Source: Microvirga lotononidis (GTDB lineage: Bacteria > Pseudomonadota > Alphaproteobacteria > Rhizobiales > Beijerinckiaceae). Taken from it: a stretch of 64,000 nucleotides of DNA. Numbering within the stretch: the stretch's first letter is position 1; the number at the start of each line of letters is the position of its first letter. The stretch is taken from contig NZ_CP141048.1 of NCBI RefSeq assembly GCF_034627025.1, positions 4,602,001-4,666,000 of the forward strand, written 5' to 3'. The notes below the pieces were generated by a model. It saw only the letters and a list, made by a program, of their open reading frames with translations, had not been told where the DNA came from and did not search any database. This document shows positions 1-9,427 of this stretch, one piece after another. Both the position numbers and the translations under genes were made by a program.

Positions 1-3000
1 ATTACGTGGACTACAAGACCGGCAAGCTGACGAAGTCCAAGTCGGCCTACGAGCATCCGCAGCCGCATGCCTGCTTCATCCAGGGCGTCGAGGACGACCT
101 GGTGAACGAGGGTGGCATCATGGACCTGTGGGTGCGCGAAGCGCGCCTGTTCAAGTACGGCTCCGGCACCGGCTCCAACTTCTCGAAGCTGCGCGGCGAG
201 GGTGAAAAGCTCTCCGGCGGCGGCCGCTCGTCCGGCCTCATGAGCTTCCTCAAGATCGGCGACCGCGCGGCAGGCGCGATCAAGTCGGGCGGCACCACGC
301 GCCGCGCGGCCAAGATGGTGGTGGTCGACGTCGATCACCCGGACATCGAGAGCTACATCGACTGGAAGGTGAAGGAGGAGCAGAAGGTCGCCGCGCTCGT
401 GACCGGCTCCAAGCTCGGCAACAAGCACCTGAAGGCCATCATGAAGGCCTGCGTCAACTGCGAGGCCGAGGGCGATGCCTGCTTCGATCCGGAGAAGAAC
501 CCGGCCCTGAAGAAGGAAATCAAGCTGGCCCGCCGGGTCATGATCCCGGACAACTACATCAAGCGCGTCATCCAGTTCGCGCGCCAGGGCTACACCGACA
601 TCGACTTCCCGATCTACGACACCGATTGGGATTCGGACGCCTATCTCACGGTCTCCGGCCAGAACTCCAACAACTCCGTCTCGCTCACCGACGACTTTTT
701 GCGCGCAGTGGAGAACGACGCGGATTGGCACCTCAAGGCCCGCAAGGACGGCAAGGTCCTGAAGACCCTGAAGGCCCGCGACCTGTGGGAGCAGATCGGC
801 CATGCCGCCTGGGCGTCGGCCGATCCGGGCCTGCACTTCAACACCACCATGAACGACTGGCACACCAGCCCCGCCGGTGGCCGCATCCGGGCGTCGAACC
901 CGTGCTCGGAATACATGTTCCTGGACGACACGGCGTGCAATCTCGCTTCCGCCAACCTGCTCCAGTTCTTCGACCGCCAGAACCACAGGTTCGACGCCGG
1001 TTCGTTCGAGCATGCCTGCCGCCTGTGGACGATCGTGCTCGAAATCTCGGTCATGATGGCGCAGTTCCCGTCGAAGGAGATCGCGCAGCTCTCCTACGAG
1101 TACCGCACGCTCGGCCTCGGCTTCGCCAATATCGGCGGCCTGCTCATGACCATGGGCCTTCCTTACGACTCCGACGCGGGCCGTGCCCTCGGCGGCGCGA
1201 TCACGGCGATCATGACCGGCGTGTCCTATGCAACCTCCGCCGAGATGGCGGGCGAGCTCGGGCCGTTCCCGAACTACAAGGCCAACGCGAAGCACATGCT
1301 GCGCGTGATCCGCAACCATCGCCGCGCGGCGCATGGACAGGCGGAGGGCTATGAGGGCCTCGCCGTCAACCCGGTCCCGCTCGATCACGCCTCCTGCCCG
1401 GATGCCGATCTCGTCGCCCATGCGAAGGCCGCCTGGGACCGCGCCCTGGAACTCGGCGAGACGAACGGCTACCGCAACGCGCAGGCCACCGTCATCGCGC
1501 CGACGGGCACGATCGGCCTCGTGATGGATTGCGACACCACCGGCATCGAGCCCGACTTCGCGCTCGTGAAGTTCAAGAAGCTCGCCGGCGGCGGCTACTT
1601 CAAGATCATCAACCGGGCCGTGCCCGACGCGCTGCGGACGCTGGGCTATCGCGAATCCGAGATCGCCGAGATCGAGGCCTATGCGGTCGGCCACGGCTCC
1701 ATGCGCCAAGCGCCCGCCATCAATCCCGGCTCGCTCCGGACGAAGGGTTTTACGGACGAGAAGATCGACGCGGTGGAGAAGGGCCTGAAATCGGCCTTCG
1801 ACATCAAGTTCGTCTTCAACCGCTGGACGCTCGGCGAGGACTTCCTCACCGGCACGCTGAAGGTGCCGGCGGACAAGCTCAACGATCCATCCTTCGACCT
1901 GCTCTCCTTCCTCGGCTTCTCAAAGGCCGACATCGAGGCCGCGAACATCCACATCTGCGGAGCGATGACGCTGGAAGGCGCGCCGCACCTGAAGACCGAG
2001 CATTACGCGGTGTTCGATTGCGCCAATCCCTGCGGCAAGATCGGCAAGCGCTATCTCTCGGTGGAGAGCCACATCCGCATGATGGCGGCGTCGCAGCCCT
2101 TCATCTCGGGCGCGATCTCCAAGACCATCAACATGCCCAACGACGCCACCGTCGAGGATTGCAAGAACGCCTACATGCTCTCCTGGAAGCTGGCGCTGAA
2201 GGCGAACGCCCTCTACCGCGACGGCTCCAAGCTCTCGCAGCCGCTGAACTCGGCCCTCATCGCCGATGAGGACGAGGACGCGGAGGACGCCGCCGAGCAT
2301 GTGGCCGCGCTGCCGGCCGCGGCAAAAGCCGCGCACGTGTCGGAGAAGATCGTGGAGAAGATCGTCGAGCGCGTGGTGGCCCTGCGCGACCGCGAGAAGA
2401 TGCCCGACCGCCGCAAGGGCTACACCCAGAAAGCCGTCGTCGGCGGCCACAAGGTGTACCTGCGCACGGGCGAGTACGACGATGGACGCCTCGGCGAGAT
2501 CTTCATCGACATGCACAAGGAAGGCGCCGCCTTCCGGGCCATGATGAACAACTTCGCCATCGCGATCTCGCTCGGCCTGCAATACGGCGTGCCGCTGGAG
2601 GAATACGTGGAGGCCTTCACCTTCACGCGCTTCGAGCCGGCCGGCTTCGTCCAGGGCAACGAGCGCATCAAGTCCGCGACCTCGATCCTCGACTACGTGT
2701 TCCGCGAGCTCGCGGTGTCGTATCTCTCCCGCAACGACCTCGCCCATGTGGACCCGTCGGAAGCAGGCCCCACCACCATCGGCCAGGGCGAAGCCCAGTC
2801 GAAGGCGCCGGAGCCCGCGCCCGCCACGGCCATCGTGTCCCGCGGCTTCACCCGCGGCTCCGTCGACCGCCTCATGCTGATCCCCGGCGGCGGTGGCAGC
2901 GCCACCGGCATTGTTCAGCGTACCGGCGGCCTCACGGTTGGCGCGAATGCGTTGAAGGGCGAACTCGCCCAGCCCGCCGTCGAGGTGGAGGAAAAGGTCG

Positions 3001-3185
3001 GCGAAGCCGAGATGTCCAAGCTCGCCTTCGCAGCCCCCGCCCCCTCGGTCGCCGACCGGCGCGCCGAGGCCAAGATGAAGGGCTATGTCGGCGAATCCTG
3101 CCCCGAATGCGCGAACTTCACGTTGGTGCGGAACGGGACCTGCTTGAAGTGCGATACCTGCGGCAGCACGACTGGGTGCTCGTAA
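1..3185 (+). CDS. nrdJ: Vitamin B12-dependent (class II) ribonucleotide reductase, 5' truncated by window
   Basis: Adenosylcobalamin-dependent reduction of ribonucleotides to deoxyribonucleotides in the cytoplasm. The frame is already open at base 3, so the GTG at 6 is internal and roughly the first 180-200 residues lie upstream of the window. Visible family signatures are the active-site segment [19 protein letters not shown], the [19 protein letters not shown] loop, and a Cys-rich C-terminal tail ([16 protein letters not shown]) that in this family re-reduces the active-site disulfide. A low-complexity Glu/Ala segment (around base 2270) separates the barrel from the C-terminal part, as is usual for the long alphaproteobacterial form. 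A perfect palindrome at 3194 closes the gene. Identification is secure. Confidence 0.97.
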   Translation, partial: YVDYKTGKLTKSKSAYEHPQPHACFIQGVEDDLVNEGGIMDLWVREARLFKYGSGTGSNFSKLRGEGEKLSGGGRSSGLMSFLKIGDRAAGAIKSGGTTRRAAKMVVVDVDHPDIESYIDWKVKEEQKVAALVTGSKLGNKHLKAIMKACVNCEAEGDACFDPEKNPALKKEIKLARRVMIPDNYIKRVIQFARQGYTDIDFPIYDTDWDSDAYLTVSGQNSNNSVSLTDDFLRAVENDADWHLKARKDGKVLKTLKARDLWEQIGHAAWASADPGLHFNTTMNDWHTSPAGGRIRASNPCSEYMFLDDTACNLASANLLQFFDRQNHRFDAGSFEHACRLWTIVLEISVMMAQFPSKEIAQLSYEYRTLGLGFANIGGLLMTMGLPYDSDAGRALGGAITAIMTGVSYATSAEMAGELGPFPNYKANAKHMLRVIRNHRRAAHGQAEGYEGLAVNPVPLDHASCPDADLVAHAKAAWDRALELGETNGYRNAQATVIAPTGTIGLVMDCDTTGIEPDFALVKFKKLAGGGYFKIINRAVPDALRTLGYRESEIAEIEAYAVGHGSMRQAPAINPGSLRTKGFTDEKIDAVEKGLKSAFDIKFVFNRWTLGEDFLTGTLKVPADKLNDPSFDLLSFLGFSKADIEAANIHICGAMTLEGAPHLKTEHYAVFDCANPCGKIGKRYLSVESHIRMMAASQPFISGAISKTINMPNDATVEDCKNAYMLSWKLALKANALYRDGSKLSQPLNSALIADEDEDAEDAAEHVAALPAAAKAAHVSEKIVEKIVERVVALRDREKMPDRRKGYTQKAVVGGHKVYLRTGEYDDGRLGEIFIDMHKEGAAFRAMMNNFAIAISLGLQYGVPLEEYVEAFTFTRFEPAGFVQGNERIKSATSILDYVFRELAVSYLSRNDLAHVDPSEAGPTTIGQGEAQSKAPEPAPATAIVSRGFTRGSVDRLMLIPGGGGSATGIVQRTGGLTVGANALKGELAQPAVEVEEKVGEAEMSKLAFAAPAPSVADRRAEAKMKGYVGESCPECANFTLVRNGTCLKCDTCGSTTGCS

Positions 3186-3193
3186 TCTATTTT

Positions 3194-3223
3194 GCCTCGG
3201 AGGAGACTAGTCTCCTCCGAGGC
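3194..3223. terminator. Perfect 30-bp palindrome after nrdJ, likely terminator
   Basis: Two 15-base arms (GCCTCGGAGGAGACT and its exact complement) meet with no spacer, nine bases after the nrdJ stop. Only a weak T-rich stretch (gttcttt) follows. It probably terminates nrdJ transcription; its perfect dyad could also serve as a binding or recombination site at the border of the AT-rich island that starts directly behind it. Confidence 0.6.
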
Positions 3224-3239
3224 GATCGTTCTTTGAGTA

Positions 3240-5432
3240 ATGAGCAAAAATGATCATCGATCGGGGGCGACGGTGTCTCGTGTTCACTACATTATCGAGC
3301 AAGACACGAAGGCACTGCTCAATTTGCTACCAGAGATTCAAGCCCTAGCGGACTCTGAAAAGAATGATGCCTTAGGGTTTATTCCAAGCGGTGCTTTTGA
3401 AGATGCAATCGAGAGGCGGCGACTTATTGCTGCTTTGGTTGATTCTGATGGCGATAGGACTTTCGCAGGCTACCTTCTTCATAGTGGCGTATTCCCAAAC
3501 GCGAAGATTCAACAAATCGCTGCCACGCCACCCTTTAGAGGAAAAGGCGCAGCATCTGCTTTAATGAAAGCACTGGTCTCGGAGTTGGAGCGCGTTGGCT
3601 TCGTCTCAATTCGGGCAGATGTTGCTTCAAACCTGACGCACGCACTAAACTTCTATGCTAGAAATGGTTTTGAGCCGATACGTCAACGAGCCGGAGGAAA
3701 ATCCCGCGGGCGAACCATTATTATTCATTCACGGACGCTTGAATCTGACAACTTACTCACACTCGCCACACCCCACTCTGAATTTCAAATCGATCTTAGC
3801 CGCCGCCGCGCCTCAGTCGATCCCGTTTTTGCTTTCGACCTGAACGTTTACTTTGATCTGGTACGGGATCGCAGCCATTCTGAAAATGCTCGTCAGCTAT
3901 TCGGCGCCGCATTGGCGCATACAATTAAGCTGGCTGTTGCTGAGGAATTCGTCACCGAACTGCGAAATACATCAAGCAATCTAACGGCAGACCCGATCTT
4001 GCAGATGGCCCTCCAGCTTCCGCGCCTCCCAAAATGCGATAGAAAAGAACTGGAGGCGCTGGCAGTAAAATTATATGACGTTGTATTCAAGAAGCCTAAT
4101 GCAAAGGGCCTTGGAACCGAGCAAGCCAAAAGTGATGTGAAGCATCTGGCTCATGCTGCTTTATCGAGGGCATCTGCATTCGTTACTCGGGATGGATCTA
4201 TATTAAATGCCCGCAACGAACTACTTGAGACCTTTGATATCGACATCGCGACTATAGATGAGGTTCTAGACCTAATCCCCAACGAGGCTTCAGCACAATC
4301 CGCGATAAAACTTCAGGGAAATGGTTTTGACCTAGGACCCATAACAAGATCGGAACTCTGTAGATATTTGTCTGATGTCAACGTGGACAAGCCACTATCT
4401 AGTGAGTTCACTGATCCTGCATCTGTCAATACGATGCTTCACCAGCATGCAATACGATGTGAAGGACGAGTTGTTGCAGTAGGCATCTTAGCCATTGCAA
4501 AACGAGTTGATCCAGTCGCCCGAATGCTCATTCATGTGCGCAATGAGATTCATGATGCTGAGTTATTTGCAGATTATTTGATAGATTTCTTAATACGCTC
4601 TGCATGCGAGGGGGCAAACGCAGTAATTGAATTGGCTCATCTACCAGGGCAATCGATTGTAAACCAGGCAGCAAGATTGCGCGGCTTTCATCGCGCTTAC
4701 AACGCACCAACGTTCTCTAAGATTGCCGTAGGAAAACCAATTACAGCAGACACATGGAATGCAACGGCCCAACAGGTCAGACGTCGCGCTGGCATTGTGC
4801 TTCCACATGATTTTGACGCTTTATCCAGCGGTGTCGAAATTCCAATAAAATCATTAAATGGCCGCTTGAGCAAAATCACTGCTCAAGCGCTAGAGGATTT
4901 TCTCAGCCCAACTCTGATAGTTTGGCGCGGGCGCAACGGTGTCATCGTTCCAATCGCTCGCGAATATGCGGATGAGCTTCTCGGAACCGCAATCCAGGCC
5001 AAGTTCGATTTCATCCTTAATCGGCAGGCTGCTTTCCGCTCGCGACGAGGCTACGTCAACTCACCAAGAGCCGCGAGACTAATGTCGGCGGGTGCTCCTA
5101 TCATCTTCTATGAGTCTAAACGCACCTCGAACGGACGAGGCGCAGCTGTAGCAATCGCTAGGATCACAAACTCTGTTGTTATCTCGAAATCACAAATAGA
5201 TCCAAAATCTGACCAGAGGCTAGTTGTTGATGATTTGGACAAATTCTCAGCAAGCGAAGATGTCCTTCTTACCACATTCGACAACATCATGAGATTTCCC
5301 AACCCGGTCAGCTTCGAAATGCTGAAGAAATTTGACGCTATTGGAAGAGCGAATCTCGTTTCTGCTGTATCAATTTCAAGCGATCAGATTGAATCTATAC
5401 TCAATTATGGCTGGTCCTGTGCCAAATCCTAA
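3240..5432 (+). CDS. Multidomain GNAT-PIN-GNAT-like-PUA/EVE-like protein, candidate RNA-targeting effector
   Basis: A 730-residue protein I do not recognise as a named system. Residues about 15-165 form a GNAT acetyltransferase with the acetyl-CoA loop FRGKGAAS (99-106). Residues about 195-345 read as a PIN-type nuclease: acidic positions D200 (FAFDLNV), E235/E240 (EEFVTEL), D299 (KSDVKHLAHA) and D318 (FVTRDGS). Residues about 355-500 resemble a second, degenerate GNAT fold without the acetyl-CoA loop. Residues about 600-725 (SPRAARLMSAGAPIIFYES, then GAAVAIARIT) look like a PUA/EVE-type nucleotide-binding fold. Known GNAT toxins acetylate aminoacyl-tRNA and PIN toxins cut RNA; a role on RNA is inference. 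The gene overlaps the following ASCH gene by 26 bases and is clearly less GC-rich than its neighbours, suggesting transfer. Confidence 0.8.
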   Translation: MSKNDHRSGATVSRVHYIIEQDTKALLNLLPEIQALADSEKNDALGFIPSGAFEDAIERRRLIAALVDSDGDRTFAGYLLHSGVFPNAKIQQIAATPPFRGKGAASALMKALVSELERVGFVSIRADVASNLTHALNFYARNGFEPIRQRAGGKSRGRTIIIHSRTLESDNLLTLATPHSEFQIDLSRRRASVDPVFAFDLNVYFDLVRDRSHSENARQLFGAALAHTIKLAVAEEFVTELRNTSSNLTADPILQMALQLPRLPKCDRKELEALAVKLYDVVFKKPNAKGLGTEQAKSDVKHLAHAALSRASAFVTRDGSILNARNELLETFDIDIATIDEVLDLIPNEASAQSAIKLQGNGFDLGPITRSELCRYLSDVNVDKPLSSEFTDPASVNTMLHQHAIRCEGRVVAVGILAIAKRVDPVARMLIHVRNEIHDAELFADYLIDFLIRSACEGANAVIELAHLPGQSIVNQAARLRGFHRAYNAPTFSKIAVGKPITADTWNATAQQVRRRAGIVLPHDFDALSSGVEIPIKSLNGRLSKITAQALEDFLSPTLIVWRGRNGVIVPIAREYADELLGTAIQAKFDFILNRQAAFRSRRGYVNSPRAARLMSAGAPIIFYESKRTSNGRGAAVAIARITNSVVISKSQIDPKSDQRLVVDDLDKFSASEDVLLTTFDNIMRFPNPVSFEMLKKFDAIGRANLVSAVSISSDQIESILNYGWSCAKS

Positions 5433-5862
5433 GGAAGCGATAATTTCAATTCACCCAAGGTTTGCGGAAGCAATCCTTGCAGGATCGAAGAAGGTTGAGC
5501 TTCGACGGCGGATTCCGAATTTGGAAGCGGGGACCCTACTATGGATATACGCAACTGTGCCCGTTAAGGCTGTTGTTGGCTCCGCAATAATCGCTTCCAT
5601 TATTCGCGACACGCCAGAAGAAATTTGGAACACCTACTCGCAACACTCGGCTATAGATCGCGATGAGTTCGATCGTTACTTTGAAGGCACTACAGAAGCT
5701 GTCTGCATCAAACTTCGTGCTGTTAAAAGGGTTAGGCATGTCGGCATCGAGAGGCTTCGAAAGTGGAAAGTTGGCTTTCACCCACCACAGGTAATTTCAA
5801 AGATTGCAAATTCGGACGCCATACGCCTTCGTAAACTTATACAGCCGTTGGGCTTGAAATGA
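5407..5862 (+). CDS. ASCH-domain protein, partner of the GNAT-PIN protein
   Basis: A 151-residue, single-domain ASCH (PUA-like fold) protein. The family signature is at the N-terminus: SIHPRFAEAILAG followed by SKKVELRRR, with the typical G-x-K-x-x-E-x-R pattern (G26, K28, E31, R33). ASCH domains are thought to bind RNA or modified nucleotides; some members are nucleases or hydrolases. I chose the ATG at 5407, which lies inside the upstream gene and gives the canonical short N-terminus; an upstream ATG at 5332 is in frame but would overlap much more. The overlap implies translational coupling with the GNAT-PIN gene, and both share the AT-rich composition. It could be the antidote, a specificity subunit or a second effector. 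Confidence 0.85.
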   Translation: MAGPVPNPKEAIISIHPRFAEAILAGSKKVELRRRIPNLEAGTLLWIYATVPVKAVVGSAIIASIIRDTPEEIWNTYSQHSAIDRDEFDRYFEGTTEAVCIKLRAVKRVRHVGIERLRKWKVGFHPPQVISKIANSDAIRLRKLIQPLGLK

Positions 5863-5872
5863 ACTTGCGGCA

Positions 5873-6391
5873 ATGCACCTCCTCGCTCTCTCCGGCAGCC
5901 TGCGTGCCGCCTCGCTCAACACCATGGCTCTGCGCGCACTGCAAAAGCTCGCGCCGGAGAGTGTCGCGATCAGGCTCTATGAAAGCATCGGCGCCCTGCC
6001 CCACTTCAACACTGACGTGGAGATGAGTGCGTTGCCGGAGATCGTCGCGGAGCTGCGCCGGCAGGTGGCGGCGGTGGATGGGGTGGTGATCGCCTGTCCC
6101 GAATATGCCCACGGCATTCCAGGCTCGTTCAAGAACGCGCTCGACTGGCTCGTTGGCATGCCGGATTTTCCGGGAAAGCCGGTGATGCTCATCAACACGT
6201 CGCCCCGCTCCACGCATGCACAAGCGGCCTTGCGCGAAGTTCTCGCCACCATGTCGGCGCGCCTCGTGCACGAGGCGGATGTGGCCATCGAACTGCGCAA
6301 CAGAAGCGCCGACGAACCGGAGATCGTCGAAGCCCTGCGGGTGGGATTGCAGGCCTTCGTCCGAGCCTGCACAGAGCCTCGCGCCTTCTGA
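5873..6391 (+). CDS. NADPH-dependent FMN reductase / quinone reductase family (flavodoxin fold)
   Basis: A 172-residue cytoplasmic flavoprotein. The FMN phosphate loop is seen at residues 6-14 (LSGSLRAAS) and the flavin-ring segment at about 73-90 (CPEYAHGIPGSFKNALDW), both typical of the ArsH/ChrR/SsuE-like NADPH-dependent FMN reductases. Such enzymes transfer two electrons to quinones, azo dyes, chromate or free FMN; the actual substrate cannot be read here. GC-rich codon use returns at this gene, so it marks the downstream border of the AT-rich island. It stands ten bases behind the ASCH stop but is probably not functionally linked. Confidence 0.9.
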   Translation: MHLLALSGSLRAASLNTMALRALQKLAPESVAIRLYESIGALPHFNTDVEMSALPEIVAELRRQVAAVDGVVIACPEYAHGIPGSFKNALDWLVGMPDFPGKPVMLINTSPRSTHAQAALREVLATMSARLVHEADVAIELRNRSADEPEIVEALRVGLQAFVRACTEPRAF

Positions 6392-6402
6392 CTAACCTCC
6401 AT

Positions 6403-6492
6403 CGTCATGCCCGCGCTCGTCGCGGGTTTCCACGCCTTTTTCTGCGCAGTCGGTCAAAGACGTGGGTGGCCGGAACAAGTCCGGCCATGACG
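6403..6492. repeat. Dispersed palindromic intergenic repeat, copy 1
   Basis: Ends are CGTCATGCCCGCG and CCGGCCATGACG, an imperfect dyad of about 90 bases. The same element, with only scattered differences, occurs at 24152-24240. Such elements are common between genes in Hyphomicrobiales genomes. It separates the flavin reductase gene from the rRNA-leader-like element. Confidence 0.7.
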
Positions 6493-6532
6493 TCGAGGGC
6501 CGTGTCATAGCGAGAATGTTCTTCTTTTGTTC

Positions 6533-6561
6533 TTGACAGACCTCGGAGTGCAAGCTATATC
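6533..6561 (+). promoter_or_regulatory. Near-consensus sigma-70 promoter of rRNA-leader-like element 1
   Basis: TTGACA at 6533-6538, a 17-base spacer, then TATATC at 6556-6561. The copy at 26495 has the identical -35, spacer length and -10 while its spacer sequence differs, which supports selection on promoter function. Start of transcription is expected near 6568. Confidence 0.75.
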
Positions 6562-6841
6562 GTTGCACAGATCGGTTCCGACGAGGGGCGCTTTCGCGAG
6601 GCGTCGCAAAGAAGGGAACCGGCACGGTCCCGCGGCAGGCCTCGCAAGCTTGTCGGCGGGAGGCCCTTGGCAGCCTTGTGCTCGTCCAAGTCTAAACGCC
6701 TAAAAGTACCGTGCGCGAAGAGCGGTTCGGCTCCTAGCATTCCATAGACAATCGAGCCGGGCCGCACGACGCGCCACCCTCGATCCACCATCAAGCTCAG
6801 GGCTCAACGGCCCTGGGCCTGAAGGCGCTGGCTCTTTGACA
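6562..6841 (+). ncRNA. Orphan rRNA-operon-type leader with boxA, copy 1 (putative small RNA)
   Basis: About 275 bases of conserved sequence shared with 26524-26798. It ends in a boxA-like element (GGCTCTTTGACA at 6830-6841, two mismatches to the E. coli rrn boxA). Conserved stems include GGCCTC/GAGGCC around 6640-6670, which becomes GGTCTC/GAGGCC in the other copy (pairing kept by a G-U), and GTTCGGCTC/GAGCCGGGC around 6723-6760 with a variable loop. No 16S gene follows; a minus-strand gene ends ten bases downstream. I infer a duplicated rRNA promoter-leader or a small RNA derived from it. A protein-coding role is unlikely because open frames are not conserved. Confidence 0.5.
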
Positions 6842-6850
6842 TCCGGCCCA

Positions 6851-7219
6851 TCACGCCCCCTCCGGCCTGCGGAACACGCCCTGGACCACCGATCCGCGCC
6901 CGATCAGCTCCGGCGGCGGGTTTTCCCAATCCACCGCCTCGGGTTCGCGGCCGTGCCGATAGACCATCCAGCCGCCCTGCGGGTCCTGGTACACGCCGTA
7001 GATCAGATGGCCGCGCCGTTCGCCGTGGCCGCGCCATTCGCGGCGGGAGCGTCCAGGGACGAAGTCGCGCAATCCCCGCATCATCAGCCATGTGATGCCG
7101 ATGAGGGTCACGGGCACGCTGACGAGCCAGAGGGCCTGGATGAATTCGGGCCAGGTGTGGAACTTCGAGAGCCAATCGGCCCATGAGACGGAACCTGGAT
7201 GTCCGACTGTCGCTCTCAT
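6851..7219 (-). CDS. Small single-span membrane protein, paralogue of the 24261 protein
   Basis: A 122-residue protein of unknown function. After a short N-terminus (WADWLSKFHTWPEF) it has one hydrophobic helix at about residues 28-48, followed by a basic linker and a soluble tail (GHLIYGVYQDPQGGWMVY, later PPPELIGRGSVVQGVFRRP). Its sequence is clearly paralogous to the protein at 24261-24608, which keeps these blocks while the linker varies. Both copies lie near palindromic repeats. The soluble tail suggests a cytoplasmic domain anchored to the inner membrane. I do not recognise the family. Confidence 0.75.
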   Translation of the reverse strand: MRATVGHPGSVSWADWLSKFHTWPEFIQALWLVSVPVTLIGITWLMMRGLRDFVPGRSRREWRGHGERRGHLIYGVYQDPQGGWMVYRHGREPEAVDWENPPPELIGRGSVVQGVFRRPEGA

Positions 7220-7234
7220 GGTGTCGCCGCACGA

Positions 7235-7489
7235 CTACGAACGCTGTCCGGACCGATCGACCCGAATGGAGATCGTCACCGTAAGAATGGGCCGTCGATG
7301 CTCATCCTTCACTTCGACCCGAATGTCCTCCGCATTTGCCTCGCGCATCGTGAACAATCGATCCCGCGCGAGTTCCCCCGCCGTGCGCAGGGCCTCGATC
7401 TCGACAGCCCGGAGGCTGCCGATCTCATGCCCCTCTTCGTCGAGGTTGGATTGAGAACCGAGGAACAGGTCGAGGTAGAAGCGCGGCAT
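7235..7489 (-). CDS. DUF6894 family small protein
   Basis: An 84-residue protein starting MPRFYLDLFLGS, followed by a DEEGHE motif and LRAVEIEALRTAGELARD, the pattern of the DUF6894 proteins that are abundant in Methylobacteriaceae and Bradyrhizobium-like genomes. Function is unknown. The open frame extends 35 codons upstream, but the family N-terminus begins at this ATG. A long inverted repeat (7519-7573) lies just upstream. Confidence 0.75.
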   Translation of the reverse strand: MPRFYLDLFLGSQSNLDEEGHEIGSLRAVEIEALRTAGELARDRLFTMREANAEDIRVEVKDEHRRPILTVTISIRVDRSGQRS

Positions 7490-7518
7490 AGGTGACCAGG
7501 ACTTGAAGGGGAGAGACA

Positions 7519-7573
7519 ATCCGCCCGCCCGCCGGTGCTCTTCTCGGCGGGAGCCATCTGGCAGGCGGGCGGA
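7519..7573. terminator. GC-rich inverted repeat, possible terminator
   Basis: Eleven-base arms ATCCGCCCGCC and GGCGGGCGGAT enclose a smaller CGCCG/CGGCG hairpin. It stands between two minus-strand genes and could terminate the transcript coming from the gene at 7685. No T-run follows. Confidence 0.4.
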
Positions 7574-7684
7574 TTCGGCGCCGGTACGCAACAACCCCTA
7601 CGAGCCGATCCGCAGGGTCATACCGGGAACGGGTCCACCGGTCTTGCTGTGTTGGGCCATGGGCATAACGGATTGTGCCAACCG

Positions 7685-8035
7685 TCAGTGCAGGACCCGC
7701 AGCCGGCGGTCGGCTTGCTGCACGAACGCGACGGCGGCAGCGATTTCGTCCTCATCGAATTCATGGCAGCCGATGCGATCGATGGCCCCGCCGGTCCCCT
7801 GTGCGCGGACCTCCAGCCAAAACGGCGGCAGGCCCCTCGTCTCGGCCCCATACTCTTCGGTCAGACAGATCTCGATGGCGCCGAAACGGCCAAGCCTCAC
7901 GGTCCGGGATGCTTCCCCCTCGTCCGGCCCGACGGCGAGCTGGACGTAGGCGCGAATGATCTTCTGCTCGATGTAGTCGGGACACAACTCGGGATACGCT
8001 GCCTGGCCCGCAGGCATGGCACGCGAATGCGGCAT
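7685..8035 (-). CDS. Hypothetical protein
   Basis: A 116-residue soluble protein of unknown function with coding-like composition: MPHSRAMPAGQAAYPEL, a central IIRAYVQLAVGPDEGEAS, then RFGAIEICLTEEYG and a C-terminal helix rich in Ala and Arg. I chose the ATG at 8035 because GGAGAG stands seven bases upstream; an ATG at 8047 lacks a ribosome binding site. The frame continues upstream to 8476, but that part is antisense to the AraC-family gene and should be a shadow. Confidence 0.65.
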   Translation of the reverse strand: MPHSRAMPAGQAAYPELCPDYIEQKIIRAYVQLAVGPDEGEASRTVRLGRFGAIEICLTEEYGAETRGLPPFWLEVRAQGTGGAIDRIGCHEFDEDEIAAAVAFVQQADRRLRVLH

Positions 8036-8218
8036 TGCACTCTCCATCGGGTTAATGACATCCGGCGGCCTCAACGGACCATCGCAGCGGGGCGGCGCGC
8101 TCCAGCCCCTCGTCACCGGGATGTCGATGGCCGTGTTCATATCCGATCCCGTGCCCGAATGGATCGCCCTCATGGGACAAACCCTTGTTGGATCGGGCCG
8201 CCGGTGTACGATCGGTGA

Positions 8219-9298
8219 ATGGAAGCCCACCAGGGGAACACGCCGCAATCCAGGAGAACCCACAGCGGGGTACCGCCCAGCGCCGGCGGGGTCATGGCTC
8301 GGCTTGCAGCCGCCCGCCTCGCCGGGGTCGGCTCCGATCCCGCCCCCCTCCTCCATCAGGCGGGGATCACCTCCGCGCAGGTTGACGACGCCGAGACCGA
8401 AATGGCCGCCGACGCGCAACTCGCGTTCCTCAATCTCGCCGCGGATGCGCTCCGGGACGACCTGCTCGGGTTCCATCTCGCCCGGGAGTTCGAACTCCGG
8501 CAGGTCGCGCTGCTCTACTACGTGCTCGCCTCATCCGACACGCTCGGCGATGCCCTGGCCCGGTCCGAGCGCTACAGCGTCATCGCCAATGAGAGCATTG
8601 TGCTGAGCCGCATGCCGGACAGCCGGGCGGGTATCCGCGTCAGCTATGTCGGCGTCCCGCGGCACGCGGACCGACATCAGATGGAGTTCTGGATCACGGC
8701 GATCGTGCGGATCTGCCGTCATCTGACGGGCTCTGATCTCAGACCTGTCCGGATCGCCATGATCCATCCCCGCTGTGCCGTCTCGAATGCCATCGAAGAC
8801 TACCTCGAGTGCCCGATTGCGTTCGGAGCCGGAACGGACGAGATCGCGTTCGCACGCGGCGCGCCCCGGCTTCGGCTGGAGAATGCGGACCCCTATCTGA
8901 ACAAGATGCTGGTCCGCCACTGCGAGGAGGCCCTGGTCCGGCGCGTGCGGCCGGCAGGACCGCTCCAGGCTCGCGTCGAGAACGCGATCGCTCCCCTGCT
9001 CCCGCACGGCCGGGCCCGGGTGGACGAGGTCGCGCGCAGCCTCGGGATGAGCCGGCGGACGCTGGCGCGGCACCTGGCGGAGGAGAATCTGACCTTCACC
9101 GATGTCCTGGAGAGGGTCCGAAGGGACATGGCGCAGCACTACCTCAAGGATCCCGGCCTACCGATCTCGCGCATTGCCTGGCTGCTCGGCTATCAGGAAG
9201 CCAGTGCCTTCACGAACTCCTTCAGGCGATGGACCGGGATGACACCGACGGAGATGCGGACACGGCATCACGGCGACGCGACGGCAGCCCCGCCGTGA
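8219..9298 (+). CDS. AraC-family transcriptional regulator (OruR/ligand-binding AraC_bd type)
   Basis: A 359-residue regulator. The N-terminal two thirds match the ligand-binding domain of the ArgR/OruR-like AraC branch (LLYYVLASSDTLGDALARSE, then a conserved RHLTGSDLRP block). The C-terminal 100 residues hold two helix-turn-helix motifs (VDEVARSLGMSRRTLARHL and ISRIAWLLGYQEASAFTNSF). An in-frame ATG at 8294 (MARLAAARL) fits the family N-terminus equally well. It is divergent from the hypothetical gene at 7685 and ends at a strong inverted repeat. Ligand and target are unknown. Confidence 0.9.
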   Translation: MEAHQGNTPQSRRTHSGVPPSAGGVMARLAAARLAGVGSDPAPLLHQAGITSAQVDDAETEMAADAQLAFLNLAADALRDDLLGFHLAREFELRQVALLYYVLASSDTLGDALARSERYSVIANESIVLSRMPDSRAGIRVSYVGVPRHADRHQMEFWITAIVRICRHLTGSDLRPVRIAMIHPRCAVSNAIEDYLECPIAFGAGTDEIAFARGAPRLRLENADPYLNKMLVRHCEEALVRRVRPAGPLQARVENAIAPLLPHGRARVDEVARSLGMSRRTLARHLAEENLTFTDVLERVRRDMAQHYLKDPGLPISRIAWLLGYQEASAFTNSFRRWTGMTPTEMRTRHHGDATAAPP

Positions 9299-9341
9299 CT
9301 GACGGGTTGGCAGGTGAGCTGCCCGATGCCGGGGCTTCTAC

Positions 9342-9373
9342 AAGGCGGGTCGGGAGTCGGACCGACCCGCCTT
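9342..9373. terminator. Bidirectional terminator between araC-type gene and DUF1236 gene
   Basis: Perfect 12-base arms (AAGGCGGGTCGG / CCGACCCGCCTT) around an eight-base loop, placed between two convergent genes. The left arm starts AA and the right arm ends TT, as expected for a two-way terminator. Confidence 0.65.
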
Positions 9374-9427
9374 CGGCCGAGCAGACCCGAGGCGCGGATC
9401 ACTGTGCACGCCAACAGGCCTCGGGGC

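Noticed and set aside
1920..2747. 275-codon minus-strand frame
   Set aside because: Antisense to nrdJ, with shadow-like composition.
6555..6794. Minus-strand 79-codon frame in the rRNA-leader-like element
   Set aside because: The frame is not kept in the homologous copy at 26524-26798.
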